A stretch of 49,345 nucleotides of DNA from Haliscomenobacteraceae bacterium (GTDB lineage: Bacteria; Bacteroidota; Bacteroidia; Chitinophagales; Saprospiraceae), in assembly GCA_947501115.1 (NCBI GenBank), contig CANMVX010000026.1, positions 1-49,345 of the forward strand, in the 5' to 3' direction. This document shows positions 18,006 through 27,267 of the stretch, piece after piece. The notes beneath the pieces were generated by a model. It had not been told where the DNA came from. It did no database searches and worked only from the letters and a program-made list of their open reading frames with translations. Every line of letters starts with the position of its first letter. The first letter of the stretch is position 1. Position numbers and translations under genes: made by a program.

Positions 18006-19100
18006 TCATAAACCACGATAAACATCTAATATTTCACCCGTTAACGTTGTAAATCCACGCATAGAACTAATCACCAAACACGAGTGAATTGGATAAATAT
18101 AGACAATTTGCCCCACTTTATATTTTAATAATTCATTTTCATTCATTTTAATTTTGCCATGTTCCTGAGACAATGAATAAACGAATGCATTTTCTATAGG
18201 TTCTCCCCAACCTTTCTCTGTTTTTTCGGCAAGCAATCCATAAATCACCCCTTTGTCTTGCCATTTCAATGAGTCTTTTGACAAATGTACAGAGCCCCCA
18301 TAAATGATAATTTCACCTCTTTCTTTGTGTATTGACACAACAGGACAAGCGAGAACTACTGCAATTTGATTAAAATCGCAAGAACCAATTTGAACCTGGG
18401 TAACATCATAACACACAAAATTTCCCGGTCTTAATTCATCCACTCCTTCAAAATCATCAGCTATAGAAGTAGTGGGAGTATCTCCATAGGAAATAATAAG
18501 ATCTGGATAATCAGCGATATACCTGCTTTTAACTTGTAAAAAGCGATTTTTATTGAGATGATGTAAACTTAGAACCTCTTCCTTTCCTAAACAATCATAA
18601 GAATGTCCGCTATGGGTAATAAATCCTCCAAATGATAGGCAATCTGCGTTTTTAATCACCTCTAAAATACTATCAATCACCTGATAGTCATCAAAATAAA
18701 CACCAGTTCTATGATAACCCGTATCAATTTCCACATAAATGGTAAGAGGGAATTTGACCACATCGGCAAGGAGGGAAATGGTTTCCAGGGACTCCACCAA
18801 AAGATTCAAATGAATGCGTTGGGCAAGTTGATTAATGAGCTCATCCTCCAAAACATTAGTGGGAAAGGCAACTAAAATATCATTCCATTCTTTTGAAAAA
18901 TAATCTGCCATAGAAAGAGAAGACACTGCAATTTTTGAAACGCCTACCTCTTTAAACCATTTTCCAACCGCTAATGATTGGTGTGTTTTAAAATGCGGTC
19001 TAAATGACATTTTTTTGTCGGCACATAATGAGGCCATGCGCTGGATATTCGCTCTGCATTTTCCCTCATCAATAAGTAGTACTGGTTTATTAATATTCAT
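18006..19100 (-). CDS. D-threonine aldolase / D-serine dehydratase-like PLP enzyme
   Basis: A 364-aa fold-type III PLP enzyme (alanine-racemase-like N-terminal barrel). RPHFKTHQS near residue 35 carries the PLP lysine. LTIYVEIDTGYHRTGV and LSFGGFITHSGHSYDC are the barrel strands that bind the phosphate. The C-terminal IYPIHSCLVI supplies the His and Cys that bind the metal in the D-threonine aldolase/DSD1 family. It should cleave D-threonine-like beta-hydroxy amino acids or dehydrate D-serine; substrates cannot be told apart by eye. Divergent from the GH2 gene. The link to glycan use is unclear. Confidence 0.85.
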   Translation of the reverse strand: MNINKPVLLIDEGKCRANIQRMASLCADKKMSFRPHFKTHQSLAVGKWFKEVGVSKIAVSSLSMADYFSKEWNDILVAFPTNVLEDELINQLAQRIHLNLLVESLETISLLADVVKFPLTIYVEIDTGYHRTGVYFDDYQVIDSILEVIKNADCLSFGGFITHSGHSYDCLGKEEVLSLHHLNKNRFLQVKSRYIADYPDLIISYGDTPTTSIADDFEGVDELRPGNFVCYDVTQVQIGSCDFNQIAVVLACPVVSIHKERGEIIIYGGSVHLSKDSLKWQDKGVIYGLLAEKTEKGWGEPIENAFVYSLSQEHGKIKMNENELLKYKVGQIVYIYPIHSCLVISSMRGFTTLTGEILDVYRGL

Positions 19101-19175
19101 CGATTCAAATTTACCTCTAAAAATGATGCTGCCTTAGCAAAATACTTTATTATATTTACTAAAACGATTAACCCT

Positions 19176-21929
19176 ATGAAAAACTTTATTCTTTGTTTGT
19201 TTTATTTGACAAACCTAAGCTTTTGCGTATTAAAAGCCCAGGATATACCCTTACCTGAGCACCCCCGCCCCGATTTTGAGAGAACGGATTGGGTAAATCT
19301 GAACGGTTCCTGGAAATTTGGATTTGATTCCCTCGATACAGGCATCAAAGACCAGTGGTTTTCAAATACAAAATATTTTCCACTAACCATAAAAGTACCT
19401 TTCCCATGGGGTTCGCCCTTGTCCGGTGTTCCTGACAAAGCAGATATTGGTTGGTATCAAAAAAACATTACGTTAAAACCAGATTGGAAAGACAAAAGAA
19501 TTTTTATAACCGTGGGCGCCTCGGACTGGGAATCAAGTATTTGGATTGACAATCAACTTGTTGGAACGCATCAAGGAGGATATACCCCTTTTAGTTTCGA
19601 ACTTACAAAATATATTCAACCAGGAAAGGAACATAGCATTACGATTAGAGTCGATGATAAAAGACGTTTATTTACCCTCTATGGAAAACAAGGCTATGGA
19701 AATGCACGTGGAATATGGCAAACTATTTACCTCGATGCCCGTGGAAAAGATTATATCGACGCATTCAAATTCATACCCGATATTGATGTAAATAAAGTCA
19801 AAGTGGAAGTGGATCTTTCCGAGGTTTCCACGGTAGAAAGAAAGGTCAATGTTGACATTCAAACGCCTGATGGAGCTATTAATGGAGTACTTTCTGTAAA
19901 ACCAGGATTTGCAAAAGGCACTCTTGACCTAAATATACCTAATCCACGATTATGGGATTTAGAGGATCCTTATCTTTATATGGTGAATCTTTCTCACGCC
20001 GGGGACAAGGTGAACACCTATTTTGGCATGAGAAAAATAAGCGTAACTAACTTACCAGGAACAAATTACCCCTATATTTCCTTAAATAATAAACCTGTTT
20101 ATCTTCAATTAACCTTAGACCAATCTTATCATCCTGACGGATTTTATACTTTCCCATCGGACGAATTTATGAAAAATGAAATTCAGATGACCAAGGATTT
20201 AGGTCTCAACGGACTTCGTACACATATAAAGATTGATGTTCCCAGAAAACTGTACTGGGCCGATAAACTGGGTCTGCTTGTGATGGCTGATTTACCAAAT
20301 TCCTGGGGAGAACCCGATGCCGCCATGCAAAAAGAGTCTGAATATACCTTACGAAAAATGATTCAACGAGATTTCAATCACCCAGCTATCTTTAGCTGGA
20401 TTGTGTTCAATGAATCCTGGGGGTTACAAACAAAAGTTCTTCAAAGTGAAACCAATAAAACAAGAAATGTTTATTTGCCGACAACCCAAAATTGGGTGGC
20501 GTCCATGTATTATTTAGCAAAATCGCTGGATCCCACCCGTCTTGTTGAGGATAATTCCATTTGTTGTGGTGCAGGTCATACAGAAACCGATATTAATTCA
20601 TGGCACGAATACATGGCAGGTTGGGAATGGGAAGCCAGACTTGCTTCCATTGATAAAGAAACCTATCCTGGTAGTAGCCATCATTTTGAAAAAGGATTTT
20701 CTCAGCTTTCACAACCCAATATTAATTCAGAATGTGGCAATGTTTGGGGGTATGACGGTAGTACTGGCGATGTAGATTGGAGTTGGGACTACCACCGAAT
20801 GATTAATACCTTTAGAAAATATCCTAAAGTAGCTGGCTGGCTTTATACTGAACATCACGATGTAATTAACGAATGGAATGGATATTGGCGCTTTGATAGA
20901 AGCCCTAAATACAGTGGATTATCTGATCTGGCAAAAGGCATGACCTATAAAGATTTTCATTCCCCTATTTATCTGTCATCTGGAAATGATATTAGTGCCA
21001 CCGTAAAGCCCGGCGAAATAATAAAAATCCCTTTGTTTATCTCCGACATGGCAGGTAAATCAATAAAGGATAATTATTTGATTTTAGAAACCATTATTTA
21101 TGGTATGGATAATGCTGGGAATGAAATTATTTTAGAAAAAAGGAACAGGAAAATAGAGCATCATCCTTTTATCAATAGTTCATTATCACCGGAAATTATA
21201 CAGGCAATGCCTTATGGAGGTATGATGCGCGTACATTGGACGTTAAAGGATGTTGACGGAAAAATACATCACAATAATTTCTTTTCAATTGTCATTCCTT
21301 CCGATGTAAATCCTGAAAAACTAGTTATTCATAGTGTTCAACCATCTGATTACCTTAACGCTGAATGGTCCGTTAAAAAATGGCATGTGTTAGACAGCTT
21401 AAAAGTGAATGGGACTGGAAAGGGATTTTTTGAATATCAAATTCCTATCAAAGGATTGAAACTTACGAATGTAAATAAGGCTTCCTTTTTAGTCGAACTA
21501 TCGTCTAAACCACAATTAGACAAGGACAAAGACAAGGTAGTCATGGGCGATCAAAATTACATGCTGGGTGCCAGAGTTTCTCCACACCTTAATCCAAACG
21601 CCTATCCAATGACTGACAATTATAAGAATCCCAGTAATATTGAGATTTATATAGACGGTGTGAAAACCTTATCAAAAAAATTGGAAGATGACCCTGCCGA
21701 CCATAGAGGCGTTTTGTCTTGGCACAACCAATTGAAAGACAAAAAACTAAGGGAAGCGGGAACGTATGGAGAAAAAATTGAAGTGCCTCTTTCAAAAAGT
21801 ATGTTGAAAAAGGCACTTCAAAAAGGATATATTAATATTAAAATATCTGCTGATCAGGGTGTTGCCGTTTACAGCCGTCAATTTGGAAGGTATCCAATAA
21901 ATCCTTCCATTTGTGCCTGGTATAATTAA
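19176..21929 (+). CDS. Secreted GH2-family glycoside hydrolase
   Basis: A 917-aa exported enzyme (signal MKNFILCLFYLTNLSFCVLKA then QD). The N-terminal jelly roll (DWVNLNGSWKFGFDSL, VGASDWESSIWIDNQLVGTH, GGYTPFSF) is the GH2 sugar-binding domain. An Ig-like middle domain ends at YFGMRKISV. The barrel has the acid/base pair in WIVFNESWG and the probable nucleophile in NINSECGNVWG. About 300 further residues form extra beta domains. The family includes beta-galactosidases, beta-glucuronidases and mannosidases, and the sequence does not settle which. Together with the GH20 and sulfatase genes nearby, it fits breakdown of complex animal- or alga-type glycans. Confidence 0.88.
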   Translation: MKNFILCLFYLTNLSFCVLKAQDIPLPEHPRPDFERTDWVNLNGSWKFGFDSLDTGIKDQWFSNTKYFPLTIKVPFPWGSPLSGVPDKADIGWYQKNITLKPDWKDKRIFITVGASDWESSIWIDNQLVGTHQGGYTPFSFELTKYIQPGKEHSITIRVDDKRRLFTLYGKQGYGNARGIWQTIYLDARGKDYIDAFKFIPDIDVNKVKVEVDLSEVSTVERKVNVDIQTPDGAINGVLSVKPGFAKGTLDLNIPNPRLWDLEDPYLYMVNLSHAGDKVNTYFGMRKISVTNLPGTNYPYISLNNKPVYLQLTLDQSYHPDGFYTFPSDEFMKNEIQMTKDLGLNGLRTHIKIDVPRKLYWADKLGLLVMADLPNSWGEPDAAMQKESEYTLRKMIQRDFNHPAIFSWIVFNESWGLQTKVLQSETNKTRNVYLPTTQNWVASMYYLAKSLDPTRLVEDNSICCGAGHTETDINSWHEYMAGWEWEARLASIDKETYPGSSHHFEKGFSQLSQPNINSECGNVWGYDGSTGDVDWSWDYHRMINTFRKYPKVAGWLYTEHHDVINEWNGYWRFDRSPKYSGLSDLAKGMTYKDFHSPIYLSSGNDISATVKPGEIIKIPLFISDMAGKSIKDNYLILETIIYGMDNAGNEIILEKRNRKIEHHPFINSSLSPEIIQAMPYGGMMRVHWTLKDVDGKIHHNNFFSIVIPSDVNPEKLVIHSVQPSDYLNAEWSVKKWHVLDSLKVNGTGKGFFEYQIPIKGLKLTNVNKASFLVELSSKPQLDKDKDKVVMGDQNYMLGARVSPHLNPNAYPMTDNYKNPSNIEIYIDGVKTLSKKLEDDPADHRGVLSWHNQLKDKKLREAGTYGEKIEVPLSKSMLKKALQKGYINIKISADQGVAVYSRQFGRYPINPSICAWYN

Positions 21930-21932
21930 TAT

Positions 21933-22961
21933 TTACTGTAATTGAGCCTCGAAGTGGTTGGCTAATTTAATAAAGCCATCTTCTTCGAGGACAAATTGAT
22001 TGATTTTCTCTGTTGCTTGTTGGATGGTCGTGGCTACATCCTGATAGTCGTCACCCAGTTTTGACATAATATCTTCTTCGCTCATACCCTTTGAAGTACC
22101 CAGCTGCATGAGGTATTCCGTGATAAGACCTTTGTCTTTTATATTGCCTAAATCTGATATTAATGCTCCAAGCGCGTAAAAACCACCTTGTTGGAAGGTT
22201 AAAATATTCTTTTCATCATCATTGATAATCAAGGTATTGTATCTTGAATCAATATTACTTTGAGTAATAAAATGCTGGAAAGGATCCGTTTCAGGATTAT
22301 TGCTAAGAATAACCTTACCTCTTAGAGCGGACGCATAAATACTCAACCACCTGATATCTCTGCGGAACTCATGTATTCCATCCTCGATATGGGTAAGATC
22401 TATTTTCTTTTCCCTAATATCTTCGTCAATATCCATGCAGATATTTTTAAACAACTGGAGAATCTGCTTTTTTTCTTTCTTTGACGATGGAAAAGAGATT
22501 TCTTTTAAAGCACTTTTCAAGTATTCAAATCCAAAATCATCAAACTGAATCACATTTTTACCTCTGGTAATCCAACCCAATTGAAGCAGGCATTCCTCTA
22601 AAGTACCCAAAGCAAAACCATACTGGATTAAAATCTGGTTTCTGACCTCATCGGAAAATTGCCATTTTTCATTACCCTTAAGAATAGATGCTGCAAAATC
22701 AAACTGCCCAATCATATCCTCAACCGTTTTTGAAATAGAAAGAATGGCAGAAATAGCCCTTATGTTCTTTTTCTTTTTTCTATCTAATAGTCTTGCTAAA
22801 GCTTGAATTTTAAATAAAGGGGTACGACAATCATGCAGATGAACATAAAAACCGAACGGTTGTGTAGGATTGTCTTTATAGGCCTGTAATGCCGCGTCTA
22901 AATTATTTGATAAAAGATCCATAAAGAATTGGATTCTTTTTTTTCCAAAATTTTCTGCCAT
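21933..22961 (-). CDS. Helical protein with CHAD-like motifs
   Basis: A 342-aa soluble, all-helical, charged protein with no signal peptide. Two segments, FYVHLHDCRTPLFKIQALAR near residue 40 and GIHEFRRDIRWLSIYASALR near 190, resemble the His/Arg-rich helix (VHxxRxxxRRxR) that starts each half of CHAD domains. CHAD proteins bind polyphosphate or inorganic phosphate. The usual density of basic residues is lower here, so the match is tentative and it may be an unrelated conserved Bacteroidota family. Convergent with GH2 (3-nt gap) and divergent from the sulfatase. Confidence 0.55.
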   Translation of the reverse strand: MAENFGKKRIQFFMDLLSNNLDAALQAYKDNPTQPFGFYVHLHDCRTPLFKIQALARLLDRKKKKNIRAISAILSISKTVEDMIGQFDFAASILKGNEKWQFSDEVRNQILIQYGFALGTLEECLLQLGWITRGKNVIQFDDFGFEYLKSALKEISFPSSKKEKKQILQLFKNICMDIDEDIREKKIDLTHIEDGIHEFRRDIRWLSIYASALRGKVILSNNPETDPFQHFITQSNIDSRYNTLIINDDEKNILTFQQGGFYALGALISDLGNIKDKGLITEYLMQLGTSKGMSEEDIMSKLGDDYQDVATTIQQATEKINQFVLEEDGFIKLANHFEAQLQ

Positions 22962-23017
22962 AGTGTTATTTTAAAGTGTAATTTAGATAAAATAAGTTAA
23001 ATCAACAACCTTTGAAT

Positions 23018-24640
23018 ATGAACATGAGAAATTTTAATGTCTTTTGCCTTTTGCTGCTCACCCTGCCATCTGTCCTATTTGGAAAGAAAAATCCTGAAAA
23101 GAGAAGGCCTAATATTGTATTTATCATGTCTGATGACCATGCTTACCAGGCTATCAGTGATTACAGTGACAAATTAATAAAGACCCCAAATATTGACAGA
23201 ATAGCCAAAAACGGAATTAAATTCACTCAGGCCTGTGTAACCAATTCAATTTGCGCACCGTCACGAGCCACTATTTTAACAGGAAAACATTCCCACCTTA
23301 ATAGCAAGACCGACAATTATTTTCCTTTTGATACCACCATTCTTACCTTCCCACAACTTTTTCAAGAATCTGGTTATCAAACAGCTATGTTTGGTAAATT
23401 ACACTTTGGGAATAATCCAAAAGGATTTGATCAGTTCAAAATTTTACCTGGACAGGGAAATTATTACAATCCCAATTTTATTACCAAAAATGAGGGTAAT
23501 ATTCAAGTGAATGGCTATGTAACTGATGTAATTACAGATATGACGCTCGATTGGTTAGAAAAGGAAAGAAATCCTGAAAAACCATTTCTTTTAATGTACT
23601 TGCATAAAGCACCTCATCGCGAATGGTTGCCCGCCGAAAGGCACCTTAAAGCATTTGCAGGTAAAGTTTACCCGGAACCTTCTACCCTTTTTGATAATTA
23701 TGAAGGCAGAACGTCCGCAGCCAAAGCGGCAGAAATGAATTTACTTACTCACATGAATTGGGCTGGTGATTCAAAAATTTATCCTGAAATGATGGATAAA
23801 CTTGGTATCAAGTCAACCACCGATGGCGATAAAGAGGGTTTTACTAAGGAATATCGCCGCATGAACGCTTTACAAAAAGCTAATTGGGACGGAGTTTATC
23901 AATTAGTTAATGAACAATTTGAAAAGAAGTTTACAGCGGGTATGACGGAAAAGGATTTAATGCAATGGAGATTTCAACGATATATGCAGGATTATTTAGG
24001 TACTATCGCTTCCGTAGATGAAAATGTAGGCCGTGTGTTAGATTATCTTGAAGCTAATAATTTGACAGAAAATACCTTAATCGTTTATACCTCTGACCAA
24101 GGATTTTACCTGGGTGAACATGGTTGGTATGATAAAAGATTTGTCTATGACGAATCTTTTAAAACGCCCTTGTTAATGCAGTGGAAAGGCCATATAAAAC
24201 CTGGAAGAGTTAGCGATGATATGGTTCAAAATTTAGATTTTGCACAGACTTTTTTAGATGCAGCGGGAATAAAAGCACCGAGTGATATGCAGGGAGAAAG
24301 CATGGTTCCTCTTTTAGAGGGTAAGATAAATGGTTGGAAGAGGGAATCAGTCTATTACCATTATTATGAATTTCCTTCCGTTCACATGGTAAAAAGACAT
24401 TACGCTATAGTTACTAAAGCCTATAAGTTAATCCATTTCTATCATGACGTGAATGAATGGGAACTCATTGATCGTCTAAACGACCCACAGGAGCTAAAAA
24501 ATGAGTACAATAACCCGAAATATGCCGATGTAGTTGAAAAATTAAAGAAAGAACTGGTAGCTATTCGGCAGAAATATGGTGATTCAGAGGAAATCAGTAA
24601 AAATATTCAGGACAGATATTTAAAGGCGATTAATAAATAA
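23018..24640 (+). CDS. Secreted type-I sulfatase (N-acetylglucosamine-6-sulfatase-like)
   Basis: Exported sulfatase of ~540 aa. The frame opens with a TTG at 23012, and I use ATG 23018 (a third in-frame ATG is at 23024), followed by a hydrophobic signal. NIVFIMSDDHAYQAISDY gives the metal-binding Asp pair. ICAPSRATILTGKHSH is the CxPSR formylglycine motif with the catalytic Cys. YTSDQGFYLGEHGWYDKRF gives the second Asp site. A maturase (anSME) is needed but is not in the window. The sequence best fits sulfatases acting on GlcNAc-6-sulfate or similar glycosaminoglycan units. That would open sulfated glycans to the GH20 and GH2 enzymes. Confidence 0.88.
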   Translation: MNMRNFNVFCLLLLTLPSVLFGKKNPEKRRPNIVFIMSDDHAYQAISDYSDKLIKTPNIDRIAKNGIKFTQACVTNSICAPSRATILTGKHSHLNSKTDNYFPFDTTILTFPQLFQESGYQTAMFGKLHFGNNPKGFDQFKILPGQGNYYNPNFITKNEGNIQVNGYVTDVITDMTLDWLEKERNPEKPFLLMYLHKAPHREWLPAERHLKAFAGKVYPEPSTLFDNYEGRTSAAKAAEMNLLTHMNWAGDSKIYPEMMDKLGIKSTTDGDKEGFTKEYRRMNALQKANWDGVYQLVNEQFEKKFTAGMTEKDLMQWRFQRYMQDYLGTIASVDENVGRVLDYLEANNLTENTLIVYTSDQGFYLGEHGWYDKRFVYDESFKTPLLMQWKGHIKPGRVSDDMVQNLDFAQTFLDAAGIKAPSDMQGESMVPLLEGKINGWKRESVYYHYYEFPSVHMVKRHYAIVTKAYKLIHFYHDVNEWELIDRLNDPQELKNEYNNPKYADVVEKLKKELVAIRQKYGDSEEISKNIQDRYLKAINK

Positions 24641-24674
24641 TAATGAATCAGTTTTAATGAAAAACTAAGATTTT

Positions 24675-24734
24675 GGGACAAATTTTTGATGCTTTTTGCA
24701 ATTTTTTTACCAAAAATGCATCATAATTTGTCCC
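24675..24734. terminator. Long hairpin between convergent genes
   Basis: GGGACAAATT at 24675 pairs with AATTTGTCCC ending at 24734. TGATGC and TTTTTG pair further in, giving about 22 base pairs with small bulges around a loop of about 12 T-rich bases. It lies between the sulfatase stop and the stop of the minus-strand lipoprotein, so a bidirectional terminator is the simplest reading. A small palindromic mobile repeat is an alternative. Confidence 0.65.
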
Positions 24735-24758
24735 TTCGCTTCTTTTTAGGTTAAGGAT

Positions 24759-25100
24759 TTATTTTGTAAGTTCTTCAATAAAACTTTCCGCTTGTTCCCC
24801 CAGGTCCTTCATCTCCAGTTTTAGTTTATCCACCCCCCTTTTGATTTGCTGAGCTTTATACTTTCCCATCAATTTATTCCATTCCTGTCGTTGCTCTGGA
24901 GAAAGAGTTTCTTTATTTTTTTCATATTCTGCTGACAGAGTGGCGATATCAGCTTCATATTTTGCCCAGTCCAAATCCGTCATATTTGTATTTTTAGTTT
25001 CTATTTCAGTTACAATTTGCTGAAGCTTTTCGGGTTCAGGTTGTGGCAAACAACCGAATGTTCCAAAAATAATAACAGACAAAAGCAAAATAATTTTCAT
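24759..25100 (-). CDS. Small coiled-coil lipoprotein
   Basis: A 113-aa protein with a lipoprotein signal, MKIILLLSVIIFGTFGC, and Cys17 as lipid site. The rest is charged and helical (LQQIVTEIETKNTNMTDLDW, EKNKETLSPEQRQEWNKLMG, KRGVDKLKLEMKDLGEQAES), forming a probable coiled coil in the periplasm. No enzymatic motif is present. Small lipoproteins of this sort are common in Bacteroidota envelopes, but a role is not known. It converges on the sulfatase gene across a strong hairpin and is divergent from the creatininase gene. Confidence 0.7.
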   Translation of the reverse strand: MKIILLLSVIIFGTFGCLPQPEPEKLQQIVTEIETKNTNMTDLDWAKYEADIATLSAEYEKNKETLSPEQRQEWNKLMGKYKAQQIKRGVDKLKLEMKDLGEQAESFIEELTK

Positions 25101-25167
25101 AGCGTTTTGATTTTTGATTTAAACGAAAATACCCTTAATATAGTATATTGCAATTAAATAATCAAAC

Positions 25168-25935
25168 ATGAACAAAAGACCATATATCCTTGCGGAAACC
25201 AATTGGAAAGAGATAAAAGCACAACCATTTCAACTTGCTATTTTACCCTGGGGAGCGACAGAGGCACATAATTATCACTTACCTTATGGTACAGATAATT
25301 TTGAAGCGACCTTTATAGCCGAAAAATCAGCAGAAATAGCCTGGAACCAAGGCGCCCATCCTATCGTATTGCCAACCATTCCCTTTGGAGTAAATACGGG
25401 ACAACCTGACATTTTACTGGATATAAATCTTAATCCATCCACTCAACTGGCTATTTTAAGAGATATTATCACTGTTTTAGATCGTCAAGGAATTCATAAA
25501 CTACTTATTTTAAATAGTCATGGCGGGAACGATTTTAAGACGCTGTTAAGAGAGCTTGGACTACAATTTTCCAATATGTTGCTCGTTACCTGCAATTGGT
25601 TTCAAGCGCTGGATAAATCAAAATATTTTGAAAACGGAGGAGATCATGCCGACGAGATGGAGACAAGTATCATTCTCCATTTATTTCCTCACCTGGTATT
25701 ACCGCTGGAATTAGCGGGCGACGGCGCTGCTAAAAAACCTAAGATTGAAGCCTTTAAACAAGGTTGGGCATGGTCTGAAAGAAAATGGAGCCAGGTAACC
25801 GCCGATACAGGTATAGGTGACCCAAAAAAATCCACCGCGGAAAAAGGGGCGGTATATCTAGATGAGGTAACAAAAACCCTCGGAAACTTCATTTATCAGT
25901 TGTCAATGATTGACAAATCTGACTTTTACGAATAA
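25168..25935 (+). CDS. Creatininase-family amidohydrolase
   Basis: A 255-aa enzyme of the creatininase/FAPy-deformylase family. Metal ligands appear in LPWGATEAHNYHLPYGTDNF (Glu, His, Asp), in LILNSHGGND (His) and in GGDHADEMETSIIL (His/Glu). Length is normal. Family members hydrolyse cyclic amides such as creatinine or formamides in pyrimidine and flavin pathways; the substrate here is open. A 32-bp gap precedes the helicase gene on the same strand, so it may head a four-gene rightward operon. Confidence 0.87.
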   Translation: MNKRPYILAETNWKEIKAQPFQLAILPWGATEAHNYHLPYGTDNFEATFIAEKSAEIAWNQGAHPIVLPTIPFGVNTGQPDILLDINLNPSTQLAILRDIITVLDRQGIHKLLILNSHGGNDFKTLLRELGLQFSNMLLVTCNWFQALDKSKYFENGGDHADEMETSIILHLFPHLVLPLELAGDGAAKKPKIEAFKQGWAWSERKWSQVTADTGIGDPKKSTAEKGAVYLDEVTKTLGNFIYQLSMIDKSDFYE

Positions 25936-25967
25936 AAAAGCTACCTTAACGCCCAGAAAAGACCATT

Positions 25968-27254
25968 ATGTCCCCACTTGAGCTAAGTCAGGATTTCAAT
26001 AACGTATTAAATTTGCTGGAAAAAGATCGGAAAAATCTTTTTGTAACAGGTAGAGCTGGGACGGGTAAATCTACTTTACTTCAGTTATTTAGAAAAACGA
26101 CAGAAAAGAAACAGGTTGTTTTAGCTCCAACTGGCGTTGCCGCTTTAAATGTTAAGGGCCAAACCATTCATTCATTTTTCAACTTTCCCCCTCGCCTTTT
26201 CGACCCCAGTCAAATTAAAATGGGCAAGAATAAGAAATTAATGAAAGAATTGGAGGTTATTATCATTGATGAAATATCTATGGTAAGAGCCGACATCATT
26301 GATGCCATTGATTATGTTTTACGCATCGTAAGAAATAGTAACAAACCCTTCGGAGGGGTTCAAATGGTGGTCTTTGGCGATTTATTTCAACTTCCCCCTG
26401 TAGTCACTCAAGAGACGCAGGAATGGTTAAAATTCAGAAATTATTCCTCCCCTTATTTTTTTTCTGCTAACCTTTTCTCAACCTCTCCCGACCTGTTTAA
26501 AATGTTTGAATTACATAAAATTTACAGGCAGGAAAATAAACTTTTCATTAGATTACTTGAAGCTGTTCGACTCAATAAAGCTGAAGAAGATGATCTATCC
26601 TTGTTAAATGAACGATGTGAACCATCCTTTTCATCTGATGATAATTATATCACTTTGTGCGCTCGAAATTACACCGCTGATAAAATTAATCAAACCCAGC
26701 TGAACCTGTTACAAAGTGTCGCAAAACCCTATCTGGCCAAAGTCACCGGAAATTTTCAGCCCTCACAATTCCCTACAGATCCTATTTTACAATTAAAAGT
26801 TGGGGCTCAGGTTATGATTCTCCGAAATGATCCAGAGGGTAAATACGTAAATGGAAGCATTGGAATCATTCATTCTTTACGGGACAATGAAATTGAACTT
26901 ACGCTTGACAAAGACGGAAATAAATCAATGGTTACCTTAAGTCCTCTTAGTTGGGAGATTTTACAATATAAGCTAGATCCTAAAAACCCAAATAAAATAA
27001 GTACTGAAACCGTAGGCACCTTTACTCAAATACCTGTTAGACTGGCATGGGGTGTAACCATCCACAAAGCACAAGGTAAAACATTCGATAAAATTATTAT
27101 CGATTTAGCTGGAGGTGCATTTGAACATGGACAGACTTACGTTGCATTGAGTCGATGCAGAACGTTAGATGGCATAGTTTTAAGGCATCCCTTAAAACCT
27201 TCAGATTTAAAGACCGACCCTATTATTGTAGATTATTACCAGACGTATTCTTAA
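25968..27254 (+). CDS. PIF1-like ATP-dependent DNA helicase
   Basis: A 428-aa SF1B helicase. FVTGRAGTGKSTLLQLF is Walker A, VVLAPTGVAALNVKGQTIHSF is motif Ia, VIIIDEISMVRADIID is Walker B/II, and GVQMVVFGDLFQLPPV is motif III. HKIYRQENKLFI and VTIHKAQGKTFDKIIIDL with YVALSRCRTLDG are motifs IV-VI with the UvrD_C2 fold. Compact proteins of this type are common in Bacteroidota and are presumed to unwind DNA, perhaps G-quadruplexes or forks. It lies 13 nt before the rRNA methyltransferase gene. Confidence 0.9.
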   Translation: MSPLELSQDFNNVLNLLEKDRKNLFVTGRAGTGKSTLLQLFRKTTEKKQVVLAPTGVAALNVKGQTIHSFFNFPPRLFDPSQIKMGKNKKLMKELEVIIIDEISMVRADIIDAIDYVLRIVRNSNKPFGGVQMVVFGDLFQLPPVVTQETQEWLKFRNYSSPYFFSANLFSTSPDLFKMFELHKIYRQENKLFIRLLEAVRLNKAEEDDLSLLNERCEPSFSSDDNYITLCARNYTADKINQTQLNLLQSVAKPYLAKVTGNFQPSQFPTDPILQLKVGAQVMILRNDPEGKYVNGSIGIIHSLRDNEIELTLDKDGNKSMVTLSPLSWEILQYKLDPKNPNKISTETVGTFTQIPVRLAWGVTIHKAQGKTFDKIIIDLAGGAFEHGQTYVALSRCRTLDGIVLRHPLKPSDLKTDPIIVDYYQTYS

Positions 27255-27267
27255 TTTAAATCATAAA

